From DASZVB01 sp036272055 (GTDB taxonomy: Bacteria; Myxococcota_A; Polyangia; Polyangiales; Polyangiaceae), in the NCBI GenBank assembly GCA_036272055.1, contig DATAZL010000054.1, forward strand, positions 62,001-126,000: a DNA stretch of 64,000 nucleotides, written 5' to 3'. Below the pieces are notes generated by a model that was not told the DNA's origin, searched no databases, and worked only from the letters and a program-made list of their open reading frames with translations. This document shows positions 7,031 to 15,521 of this stretch, in pieces. A program made the translations under genes and the position numbers. Position 1 is the stretch's first letter; each line of letters opens with the position of its first letter.

Positions 7031-9343
7031 TCACGCCGGCGCTCGAACGCGCGTCTCGATGACGGCCGATAGCACTCCGAGTAGCTCGGTCGTCGTCGGG
7101 CGCTTTTCGGGCGCCGCCGAGAGACACGCGTCGACGATGCGCGCGACGGCTTCGGGGAGCTCGGGATACGCCTCGCACAGCGGCAGGTGCGGGAGCGGTT
7201 CGCGACCGTCGAGACGGGCCAGGAGCGGCGCTTCCGGGTGAGGCTGCGCACCGGTGAAGAGGCGATACGCGACGACACCGAACGAGAAGACGTCCACCGC
7301 GGGCGTGATCTGCCCGCTCGTGCGGGCGAGCTCCGGCGCGACGTACGACGGCGTGCCGGAGATGGCGCCGGTCATCGTGAGCTGGGGCGTGCTCGACGCG
7401 GACGATTGCCCGGCGTGCGCTTTGCCGAGCTGGATGTCCGGATCGGTGGCGTCGGGACCGCGCTCCGGCTTCATCCGAAGCCGGACGGTGGCCGGCTCCG
7501 GCGTCGCGGACTTCACGACTCGCACGCGTCGGGGCGCGACGTCGGCCGGCATGCGGCTGATGCCGAAATCGACGATCCTCGCGCGGGGACCTCGCTCTAC
7601 GTCGCCGGACAGCAGGACGTTACTCGGCTTGAGATCGCGGTGGATGATGCCCTGCGCGTGAATCGCGATGAGGCCGTGAAGGACCTGCACGAGGACGCCG
7701 ATGCACCACTCGGCATCGTGCCTGCCTTCGCACTCCGCCAGCGAACAGCCCTCGACGAGCTCCATGACGACGTACACGTAGCCCGCCTTCGCGACGTCGG
7801 TGTCGACCACCGAGACGACGTTGGGATGACGTACCCGCGCTGCGACCTGCGCCTCCCGCGCGAGCCGCGCCAGATCCATCCCGCGGTTCTGCAGCGTCAC
7901 CTTGAGTGCCAGCCGTCGCCCGTCGTGGAGCCGCTCCACCTCGTACACCGTGCCCATGCCGCCCGAACCGAGGGCGCCGATGACACGGTAGCGGTCCTCG
8001 ACGATGTCTCCCGGCTCGAGCGGCGCCGCCTGCGCGCTACTCGAGGTCAGAGCCGCGAGGATGGTCGCCGACCGACGGCCCACCTGCTGCCGCAGCTCTT
8101 CGTTCAGATCCTCGATCTCGGCCTGACGATGCTCGAGCTCCGCCAGGCGCCCGGTGAGGTTGGCGTTGAGACGGTCGGCCTCCTGCAGTGTACGGAAGTG
8201 ACTGCGGCCGAGGAGCATCGACTGGAACATCCCGAAGAGACCGAGACCGATGCAGGCCGGACGCGCGCCGCCGAGGATCTCGCCGCGTCCGAGCCATGCG
8301 CAGAGGTCCACCCAGGCCGAACCGCCGAGTGCGACCCAGCAGCAGAGAAAGAACAGGACGATCCGTCGGTCGCCGTAGGTCGACATGAGCCGCACGCCGG
8401 TGAAGAGCTGATAGGCGATGGCCGCCGCGACGCACACGACGACGCCGGGCGTGCCGTACTCCGAGTTCACGAACGTGCTGAAGATCGCAGGGAGGGGCAC
8501 CACCAGGGCGATCGCGAGGAGAACCGGCCAGACCCGACTCGGCGTGCCGCGCTCGAAGAGGGCGTGCGCGTAATAGACGGAAATGATCGGCGCGATGGAG
8601 AGGTTCTGCGCGAGCAAGAGGAGCTCGAAGCGCGAGCCGAGATGCGCCGTCCAGCCGAGCACGTAGGCGGGGTAGTACGAGGCGCTGAGCGCCTGGATCG
8701 CGAACCAGAGATAGGCCCGTCGTCGCGTGTCCCAGAAGTACACCGCGAGGAACATGAACCCCATCTGCGAGAGCCCGATGAGGCCGAACCAGCCGCCGCG
8801 ATCGTTGAGCAGTCGGTTCCGCTTCATGAGCGGCGTTTCGGTCCCCGAACGGATCAAGCGGGGAGGAGCATCGAGCCACCCGGCTTGAGTCCACGAATAC
8901 GTCACCGCGAGCTCGAGGTTCGTCTTGCCGCTCTCGACGGCCGCGCGCGGAAGACGGAAGCGATGGGGACCGACGTGACGATACGCGGCAGGATCGAGAT
9001 CGTCCGAGAGAGGCACGTCCGTTCCGTCGACACGTAGCGCGATGCGAGACGGCAAACTCGGAACGACGAGATCGACGTCCCCGCCGCGCAGCTCCTTCGC
9101 GACGGCGACCTCCGTCGACAGCCGATAGACGAGCAACTCTCGCGGCAGAGAGTCGTTCAGATGAACGGGGAGCACTATAGTGCGCGCGCGGTCGACGCCG
9201 TGAAACGTCCAGACACGCAGCACCTGACCCTCGTAACCATCACACCCCGCGACGAGTCCGAGGAGCAGAAGGAGGGCGACGACTCGAGCGATCTGCCTCG
9301 GCAATTCACTCTCGGAACGAGCGTACCAGAATCGCCGGGGCAT
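7031..9343 (-). CDS. Receptor-like Ser/Thr protein kinase with N-terminal 7TM-type sensor
   Basis: A 770-residue protein. It begins with a lipoprotein-like signal (LLLLLGLVAGC), a periplasmic beta-rich region to ~160, and about seven membrane helices (~185-370) arranged as in 7TMR-DISM sensors. A short coiled coil (~385-420) and a cytoplasmic Ser/Thr kinase domain (~445-765) follow. Kinase motifs are complete: GSGGMGTV (~457), LALKV, HRDLKPSN (~569), DFG (~592) and APEL (~670), so it should be active. About 75 residues rich in Ser, Thr and Pro separate DFG from APEL, several times the usual activation-segment length. Myxobacteria encode many such kinases; the ligand and target are unknown. 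It is not in an operon. Confidence 0.9.
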   Translation of the reverse strand: MPRRFWYARSESELPRQIARVVALLLLLGLVAGCDGYEGQVLRVWTFHGVDRARTIVLPVHLNDSLPRELLVYRLSTEVAVAKELRGGDVDLVVPSLPSRIALRVDGTDVPLSDDLDPAAYRHVGPHRFRLPRAAVESGKTNLELAVTYSWTQAGWLDAPPRLIRSGTETPLMKRNRLLNDRGGWFGLIGLSQMGFMFLAVYFWDTRRRAYLWFAIQALSASYYPAYVLGWTAHLGSRFELLLLAQNLSIAPIISVYYAHALFERGTPSRVWPVLLAIALVVPLPAIFSTFVNSEYGTPGVVVCVAAAIAYQLFTGVRLMSTYGDRRIVLFFLCCWVALGGSAWVDLCAWLGRGEILGGARPACIGLGLFGMFQSMLLGRSHFRTLQEADRLNANLTGRLAELEHRQAEIEDLNEELRQQVGRRSATILAALTSSSAQAAPLEPGDIVEDRYRVIGALGSGGMGTVYEVERLHDGRRLALKVTLQNRGMDLARLAREAQVAARVRHPNVVSVVDTDVAKAGYVYVVMELVEGCSLAECEGRHDAEWCIGVLVQVLHGLIAIHAQGIIHRDLKPSNVLLSGDVERGPRARIVDFGISRMPADVAPRRVRVVKSATPEPATVRLRMKPERGPDATDPDIQLGKAHAGQSSASSTPQLTMTGAISGTPSYVAPELARTSGQITPAVDVFSFGVVAYRLFTGAQPHPEAPLLARLDGREPLPHLPLCEAYPELPEAVARIVDACLSAAPEKRPTTTELLGVLSAVIETRVRAPA

Positions 9344-9459
9344 GCCTCGTGTGTGAGCAGATCACAAGTGGTCGGATGTCCGGTGTTGTAGCTCGGGCAT
9401 TGCTCTCATATAACGAGTGCGGTTCTGGGGTCGCCGGCTCGGGGAAAAGGTGGGTTTCT

Positions 9460-10886
9460 ATGAAAGCAGTGCGTGTGTTCTGGGGTGTGGTGTTTGCGCA
9501 GCAGCTTGCGTTCGCGCAGGCGGTGTAGCCGCCGGTGTTCGTGGGGCCTCTCGCAGGCCCGCAGGCGGCGTCGAATCCGTCCGGCGTTCATCTGTACGGG
9601 ACCGATTCCGGCTGGACGTTCGAGCACGCAGGTCGGCTCGAGACGAGATCCTCTTCGGCGACACCTGGCCAGACGCGAATCTGCCGTGCGAGCCGCCGCC
9701 GACCAACGACGACGCGCGGGGCACGCTCCCGCTCTTCAAGCCGCCCGGCGTCCCGCGGGTGACGTTCGAGACGAAGGCGAACTCGCCGCTCGACTTCGAT
9801 CCGATACAGCTATTCCGCGGCTCGACGTCGGTGCCCATGGGCTTCGGGAAGATCCCGGGCACCGGCTTCAGCGACGGACGACGCGCGATCGCCGCGATCG
9901 GCACGGCGGATCTCGTGCGCTGTCAGGGCGGGACGGAATCGGCGCCCGGCACGTGTCCGACGTCGAGCCTCTCCTGCGCAACGACCGTCGGAGAGTGCTC
10001 GCCGGTGCTCGCGAACATTCCGCTCCTCTGCGACGCGACGACCGGCTCCGGCTGCCTGCAAGGCCAGACCTGCACACAGACGACGGGCTTCTGCGTCGAT
10101 CCGACGAGCTCGCAGAACGACGGCACCTCGTCGAGCGGCCCGTACATGGTGGCGCAGAACATCGACCTCGGCGTGCGGCGTCCGTCTTCGCCGGCGATCT
10201 ACGACTCGGCGTTCACCTGGCCGACCAACAAGTTCCGGAACGTGACGTCGCGCACGGTACGGAACTTCACGTTCACCCGACACCTGAACGACTACCGCCC
10301 CGGGGACCAGTATCTCTTCATCTGGGGCCGCCCGGGGTTCTCCGGCGAGCAGGGCCGACAGGCACAGCTCTACCTGATGGCGCAGCGGCTACCGATCCCG
10401 ACGGATCGTTCCAGACCGCGATGAGCTATCTGCCGTACCCGATCGACAAGTGGATCATGCTCTACGGTGGCGACGTCCCCGACGTGCTCCTCGTCGATCC
10501 GGCGAACTCGCGCAACGTGCCGAACCCCGGCGCCATCATGATGCGGTTCGCGGAGAACCCCTGGGGCCCGTGGACGCCGGCGGTGCCGTATCTGTCACCG
10601 GGAAGCCCCGCCGTGGCCGGCGATCCTTACGGCCCTGGCGGCTTCCTCTTCCACTATGCGTGCGTCGATCAGGGGAACATGACGTGTGCGCGCACGGCCG
10701 CTCGACGTGCTCAATCCGGAGTGCGGGCCGCCGCCGTTCCCGTTCGACATCGGACGGCTCTACGGCGCGAACGTCATCGACGCCTATACGCGGCCCGACG
10801 GAATCGGCGGCCTCGACTTCTACTGGAACGTCTCCACGTGGAACCCGTACGGCGTCGTGCTCATGAAGAGCAACATCCGTCCCTGA
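9460..10886 (+). pseudogene. Decayed DUF4185-like secreted protein gene
   Basis: Starts with an intact signal peptide from the ATG at 9460 (MKAVRVFWGVVFAQQLAFAQAV) but meets an in-frame TAG at 9526-9528. The homologous reading continues in the same frame (GVHLYGTDSGWTFEHAGRLE), then shifts near 9640, where GAGACGAGAT looks like a 5-base insertion, to EILFGDTWPD. It shifts again near 10390-10410 (to QTAMSYLPYPIDKW) and near 10690-10710 (to RPLDVLNPECGPPPF), ending at TGA 10884-10886. The GTDSGWTFEH...LFGDTW pattern resembles DUF4185, a secreted propeller-like domain. One stop and at least three frameshifts make a pseudogene the best call; clustered sequencing errors are the alternative. Confidence 0.72.
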
Positions 10887-10916
10887 GCGCCGACCCCGCC
10901 GTCACTCCGCGGGAAC

Positions 10917-11318
10917 TCAGCGCGGGGTGATGGTGTAGTCGAGCGTGTAGTGGTGCTGCCCTTCGACGATCTCGACGTCCATCTTGCCAGCGAGCTCCTT
11001 GAGCTCGCCGGTCCCGGAGTCCGGAACTATGACGATGGAGAGCGATCTCGTTCCGCGGTCCGTCAGCCCGGTCTGCAGCACCACGAAGGTGCCCTGTCGC
11101 CCGTCGAGCGTCCCGGTGATCCGTTCGACGGCGACGTAGCCGGCGGAGTTGTCCACCGGGGTGCGAGCGGCGAGCATCGTGACCTTGCTCGTGCCGGTGA
11201 GCGGCCCCGTGAATTGCTTCTCGAACGTCGCCCGGCCGAGCGAGACGCCGTCCACCAACTCGAACGGGGGCTCGCCCTGCATCTTCACTTCGAACGTACC
11301 TTTTGCGATCATCCGCAT
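10917..11318 (-). CDS. DUF3224 domain protein
   Basis: A 133-residue single-domain protein matching the DUF3224 family: the AKGTFEVKM opening, LGRATFEKQFTGPLTGTSKVTML, then GYVAVERITGTLDGRQGTFVVLQ and the ending HHYTLDYTITP. DUF3224 proteins have an allene-oxide-cyclase-like barrel fold and no established function. The start is ATG 11318, with ATG 11312 an equally good alternative since family members usually begin just before the GTFE motif. It is cytoplasmic, with no signal peptide. It faces the decayed DUF4185 gene and follows the GT39-like gene on the same strand with a gap of 67 bases. Confidence 0.85.
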   Translation of the reverse strand: MRMIAKGTFEVKMQGEPPFELVDGVSLGRATFEKQFTGPLTGTSKVTMLAARTPVDNSAGYVAVERITGTLDGRQGTFVVLQTGLTDRGTRSLSIVIVPDSGTGELKELAGKMDVEIVEGQHHYTLDYTITPR

Positions 11319-11385
11319 CGCCTATCGCAAACCGCCCCACGCGGCATGCGAAAAGCGCACGAACCGCCGCTGACGTACGGAGGGC

Positions 11386-13617
11386 TCAGCGCGGCGTCGG
11401 CCGCGCCGCGACATCCGACCAGGGACGTTGTCGCGGATTCACGGGCAGGAACGCGGCGTGGTACACGACGGCGCGAGTGGCCGGGTCGTAGAGGACGACC
11501 AGGAAGCCGGGCCGTTTCGAGTCGCCATGTGTACCTCCGACGGTGACCGACGCGTCGGCAGGGCCGGACACGATCAGGAAGTCTTCGATGGGGGGAGGGA
11601 CGTCGGCCGGGGCGAGGCGCACGGTCCCACTCCGCGCGATCGCCTCTTTTTGAACCCTGCCTTTGCGGAGCACGGCCGCGTACGCCGTGAGGCTCGCGTC
11701 CGCCTCGGGCAGCGCCGAGCCGCGGTTCCGGAGCAGGTTGACGATGTCGACCGGTGGTCCGCCGCGCCGCGGCGCGCGGTAGGTCACGAACGCGTCGAAT
11801 CGCTCGAGGGCGAAGACCCAGTCGTTCACGTGGGTGAGATCGAGATGGACGGTGTCGATCGCGTGTCGCAGATCTTCGGCGGCGTGCGGCGACGCCATCT
11901 CGTCGCCCGGATGATGGAAGATCGCCACCACGTCGGCTCCGGCGAGGCCCTTCAGGAGCTCCGGCTCGTCGAGCGGCGGCGGGCGAGGGCGCTCAGGCAC
12001 GACGCCGTCGGGTGGCGGGAATGCGAAGACCCGCGCGTCGTCCCGGAAGAACGGGATGCTCGTGCCGAACGTCCCGCGGTGCGTGTTGTCCGAGACCACG
12101 TATTCTACGAGCGGCAGCGCGCGCGACACGTTCGACTCACCCTCGCAGAGCGGAGGCGACTCGGGGAGCTTCTCGCGACCGTGACGGACAGGCCACACGG
12201 TGAACAAGAGAAAAGCGGGAACCGCGGCCGCAGCGCGAATCCACACCGGCGGGATGGCGACGATCGCAGCCGCGACGGGCCACACCAGTGCGAGTGCCCA
12301 GAACGGCCAGAGCAGGCTCAGATAGCGCGCCCCCATGGAGTGCGCGGAGCCGAGGCCCAGGTTGTACGGGACGGTGACGAGGGCGGCGAAGAGCGGGATG
12401 GCGAGCGACGCAGCGGCGTCCGCGAGCGCCCGGGAAGTGGGCTCGCCCGCCGGCGCCCGGATCGCGCGCACGAGCTGCCAGCACGGGACGAGGACGCACG
12501 CGACGAACAGCGCGAGCACGACGAGGTTCCATTGCCAGGCGCGATCCGGCGTCGGTACGCCGAAGAAGCCCTCGAGCGTGTGCAGCGTCACCCGCAACCT
12601 CAGCCGCACGCCGAGACCCAGGTCGACCTGCCCGAAGCGGTCGTGATGGACCTGCGCGTAGTGCGCGAAGATGTGCGGATGCAGGACCACCGTGAGCACC
12701 TGCGCCCCGAGCAGCGCTGCCACGAGTTCCTTGAAGCGGGTCGCGGCGAGGGGCGTCGGCTTGCCGAGTTTCGTCGTCACGAGCAGGATCACGCCTAGCC
12801 CCGCCGCCACGACGCCCACGAAGACGGAGCCGATCACGCCGTACCACTGCGTCACCGTCATGCACGCGAGCACGACGGCCAGGAGCGCCGCGTAGGTTCT
12901 CTGCCGCGACTCCGTCGTGAGCAGTCGATGCACGGTGAGCACCGCGAGCACGCCGAGGCAGCCGAGCAGCTCGTACTGCCGCGCCATGAACGTCGTCTCG
13001 AAGGCGACCTCGCTGAACGACCACGCCAGCGCCGCCGCGACGCCCGCGAGCCGGCTACGCGTGAGCGTCCTCGTGAGCTCCATCAGCGCCACGAGAGCGA
13101 CGGCGTGAATGACGATGTTCAGCTTCCCGCCGGTGGTCGCGCCGAACCCAGTGAGCAGGCCGGCGACGTGCATGAGCCAGAAAAAGAGCGGCGGGTGAAT
13201 ATCGTACTGCGTGAGGTCGGAGCGGATCCGTCCGAAGCACGCCCATTCCCGCGTCGTCAGGAGCGCCTTCCACGCGCCAGCCGGAACCCACTGATTGGCG
13301 AGATCGAGGCGCGCCCGCTCGTAGTCCCCTTGATGGCACGAGGCCGACATCAACGCGATGACCTCGTCGTGTAGCAAGCAGCTCTTCGACGCGAGAGCGT
13401 CGAACCGCACCTCGCACACCACCACGACGACCAGAGCGATGCACAGGGGCCAGACGAACCGGCGCCACGCGAATCGATCTAGGAAAGGGGGCCTTGCCCC
13501 CGCGGCTCGCTGTCGCGACCGCTCCCCCGCCGCCTTCGGCAGCTCGCTTCGCTCGCGTAGTTCCGCATCTTTGATGCCTCGGAAACGAGGGAATCGTCGA
13601 TGCGGAACTACTGACAT
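11386..13617 (-). CDS. GT39-like multi-spanning membrane glycosyltransferase
   Basis: A 743-residue membrane protein with many hydrophobic helices. The ATG at 13617 has a strong ribosome site (AGGAGAAAG). An acidic LHDEV motif follows the first helix, and YDIHPPLFFWLMH is the IHPP(L/Y)Y-type signature of dolichyl-phosphate-mannose-mannosyltransferase-like GT39/ArnT-like enzymes, which move a sugar from a polyprenyl-phosphate donor on the outer face of the inner membrane. A large soluble C-terminal domain (~510-743) is not recognised. Residues ~8-44 are encoded by repeat copy B and precede the first membrane helix, forming an unusual basic cytoplasmic extension. Acceptor and donor are unknown. 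Confidence 0.8.
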   Translation of the reverse strand: MSVVPHRRFPRFRGIKDAELRERSELPKAAGERSRQRAAGARPPFLDRFAWRRFVWPLCIALVVVVVCEVRFDALASKSCLLHDEVIALMSASCHQGDYERARLDLANQWVPAGAWKALLTTREWACFGRIRSDLTQYDIHPPLFFWLMHVAGLLTGFGATTGGKLNIVIHAVALVALMELTRTLTRSRLAGVAAALAWSFSEVAFETTFMARQYELLGCLGVLAVLTVHRLLTTESRQRTYAALLAVVLACMTVTQWYGVIGSVFVGVVAAGLGVILLVTTKLGKPTPLAATRFKELVAALLGAQVLTVVLHPHIFAHYAQVHHDRFGQVDLGLGVRLRLRVTLHTLEGFFGVPTPDRAWQWNLVVLALFVACVLVPCWQLVRAIRAPAGEPTSRALADAAASLAIPLFAALVTVPYNLGLGSAHSMGARYLSLLWPFWALALVWPVAAAIVAIPPVWIRAAAAVPAFLLFTVWPVRHGREKLPESPPLCEGESNVSRALPLVEYVVSDNTHRGTFGTSIPFFRDDARVFAFPPPDGVVPERPRPPPLDEPELLKGLAGADVVAIFHHPGDEMASPHAAEDLRHAIDTVHLDLTHVNDWVFALERFDAFVTYRAPRRGGPPVDIVNLLRNRGSALPEADASLTAYAAVLRKGRVQKEAIARSGTVRLAPADVPPPIEDFLIVSGPADASVTVGGTHGDSKRPGFLVVLYDPATRAVVYHAAFLPVNPRQRPWSDVAARPTPR
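13487..13594 (+). repeat. Dispersed structured repeat, copy B (inside a coding region)
   Basis: Same element as copies A and C: GGGGGCCTTGCCCCC stem, CCCCCGCCGCCTTCGGCAG, CTCGCTTCGCTCGCG, GTAGTTCCGCATC and TCGGAAACGAGGGAAT. Unlike the other copies it lies within a gene. Read on the minus strand it supplies residues ~8-44 of the GT39-like protein without a stop. Copy A read in the equivalent frame gives a similar peptide (LRERSDPAKRRGEQ against LRERSELPKAAGERS). Confidence 0.8.
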
Positions 13618-13824
13618 CTTTCTCCTGGCCTGCGCGTGCTTCGTCGGACCCCCGACCCTCGGGGCGCGCGACAGTACCCGATGAAACGCCTCGAATACAG
13701 ACTGCGTGAAACGGCCAGTCAGGCCGCTTTCGCCATGATTGCGACCATCCGGCAGGCCCGTTTCGCCCCACAAAGATGGCAGGGCACTTCTGGCGACACG
13801 GAGCGACGGTCTTAGATCTCGAGA

Positions 13825-14709
13825 ATGGCGAGCTCATCCTCGCGGGTTCCCGTTTCGCATCGTCAGCTCTTCGTCGAGGGCGCGGAGACACATGTGGTCG
13901 AAGCTGGTCACCCGAACGGCGAGCACACCCTCCTTCTTTTGCACGGCTGGCCAGAGGACTGGTCGGAGTTCGAGGCGCTGATCGCGCTTTCGTCACCCGA
14001 GGTCCACGTCGTCGCGATGGATCTGCCCGGGATCGGCGGCTCGAAGACGGCGCTCCCCTCGGGCGAGAAACGGCTCGTGGCGCGCCATGTCCTCGGCGTG
14101 ATCGACGAGCTCGCGCTCCGGAACGTCACGGTGGTGGGCCACGACGCGGGCGGGATGATCGCCTACGCCTGTCTCCGGGAATATCCGGAGCGGTTGTCGT
14201 CGGTCGTCATCCTGAGCACGGTCATCCCGGGCGTCGCGCCCTGGAACGACGTGCTCCGGAATCCGTATATCTGGCACTTCGCATTTCACTCCGTGCCGTC
14301 TCTTCCGGAGCACCTCGTGGCGGGCAAGCAGAAGGAGTACTTCGACTTTTTTTACCGCGCGATCGCGGCCCATCCAGAGCGCATCACGGAGGACGCACGG
14401 CGGCGCTACGTGGATGCGTATTCATCGCCCTCGGCGCTCAAGGCAGGGTTCGACTGGTACCGGGCGTTCGAGGCCGATGCGAACGCGAACGCGGGGAGGC
14501 GTGAGTCAGTGCGTACTCCGCTCCTCTACGTGCGCGGAGCCAGGGAGATGGGAAAGATGGAGGACTACGCCGAGGGCTTGCGTGACGCCGGTATCGTCGA
14601 ACTGACGACTGCGGTCGTGCCGGACAGCGGTCATTTCATCCCGGAGGAACAACCAGCCGAGCTGTGGCGTCAGCTGCGCAGCTTCGTAAACTCGCACGGT
14701 CACGGCTGA
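13825..14709 (+). CDS. Alpha/beta hydrolase, epoxide-hydrolase-like
   Basis: A 294-residue cytoplasmic alpha/beta hydrolase. It has the oxyanion motif HGWPEDW (~37-43), an aspartate nucleophile in VVGHDAGG (Asp107) and the catalytic histidine in PDSGHFIPEEQP (~270). The HGWPE motif, the Asp nucleophile and the aromatic/tyrosine-rich cap (FDFFYRAIAAHP) fit the epoxide hydrolase/haloalkane dehalogenase branch. Epoxide hydrolases open an epoxide to a diol; the natural substrate is not indicated. It starts at ATG 13825 and is divergent from the GT39-like gene. No operon partner is evident; the methyltransferase gene lies 119 bases downstream. Confidence 0.85.
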   Translation: MASSSSRVPVSHRQLFVEGAETHVVEAGHPNGEHTLLLLHGWPEDWSEFEALIALSSPEVHVVAMDLPGIGGSKTALPSGEKRLVARHVLGVIDELALRNVTVVGHDAGGMIAYACLREYPERLSSVVILSTVIPGVAPWNDVLRNPYIWHFAFHSVPSLPEHLVAGKQKEYFDFFYRAIAAHPERITEDARRRYVDAYSSPSALKAGFDWYRAFEADANANAGRRESVRTPLLYVRGAREMGKMEDYAEGLRDAGIVELTTAVVPDSGHFIPEEQPAELWRQLRSFVNSHGHG

Positions 14710-14828
14710 CGTTCTCGACGGCCGGATTGTCACGATGCTGCCACGATGCTGGTGACGGCTATTTCGTACTGCTACGAAGTGAGTGCGTTGGAGATGGCGA
14801 TGTCGCCCGAGTCGCAGGAGGCCCCTCG

Positions 14829-15464
14829 ATGATGAAGAGCTACGTCCGTGCCGTTGCACCCGAGCCGGTCTGGAAATTCGCGAAGAACGTGTCCGTGCTC
14901 GCCAAGCGCGCCGTCCTTTACGACAGCCGGAACTGGCTGAGAATCAAGCAGATCGAGGCCTGGAAGGCCTTCTTTGCCGAGCGCGCGCCCCTCGGAACGA
15001 TCCTCGAGATCTCCCCCGGCGGCAACGATACGTGGTCACGTCTGCCGTGCGCCGGGTACCGTACGGTGAGCTATCCCTCGTTCGACATCTCGCGCGAGGC
15101 GCTCGACGAGCAGTTCGACTTCGTCATCGCCGACCAAGTACTCGAGCACGTGGCGGCGCCGCTCGACGCGCTCAGGAACATTCGCAAGATGGTCCGCCCG
15201 GCCGGGTACGCCATCATCGCCACGCCGTTTCTGTTTCGTGTTCACGCGCGCCCGCACGACTACTCACGGTGGACGGAGTCGGGTCTCGTGAACCTCCTCG
15301 TCGAGGGAGGCTTTCAGCGGGACGACATCGTGTCGTCGGCATGGGGCAACAAGGCCTGCGCCCGTGCACACATCGGCGGCCCCGTCCGCGACTACGGCTG
15401 GTGGCGCGATCTATCGAACGATCCCGAATATCCGCTACAGGTCTGGTGCTTTGCGAAGAAATGA
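14829..15464 (+). CDS. SAM-dependent methyltransferase (class I, Methyltransf_11-like)
   Basis: A 211-residue protein starting at ATG 14829 (a second ATG follows directly), preceded by AGGAGG at a good spacing. Residues ~55-70 (TILEISPGGNDTWSR) correspond to motif I, and IADQVLEHVAAPLDALRNI is the EH motif region typical of Methyltransf_11 enzymes acting on small molecules or sugars. HARPHDYSRWTESGLVNLL is a segment shared with glycan-locus methyltransferases. Motif I is somewhat degenerate (ISPGG rather than GxGxG). The substrate is unknown. A strong hairpin follows the stop. Confidence 0.8.
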   Translation: MMKSYVRAVAPEPVWKFAKNVSVLAKRAVLYDSRNWLRIKQIEAWKAFFAERAPLGTILEISPGGNDTWSRLPCAGYRTVSYPSFDISREALDEQFDFVIADQVLEHVAAPLDALRNIRKMVRPAGYAIIATPFLFRVHARPHDYSRWTESGLVNLLVEGGFQRDDIVSSAWGNKACARAHIGGPVRDYGWWRDLSNDPEYPLQVWCFAKK

Positions 15465-15471
15465 GACCGAC

Positions 15472-15504
15472 GTCGGCAGCACCGCTGGAGCGGCTGCTGC
15501 CGAC
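15472..15504. terminator. Bidirectional hairpin between convergent genes
   Basis: GTCGGCAGCA pairs with TGCTGCCGAC, and an inner CCGCT/AGCGG extends the stem to about 15 base pairs with a one-base bulge and a tiny loop. It lies between the stops of the methyltransferase (+) and the Cys-rich protein (-). There is no strong T-run, but position and stability fit a terminator for both. Confidence 0.6.
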
Positions 15505-15521
15505 ATCGTCGAGGTCAGAGC

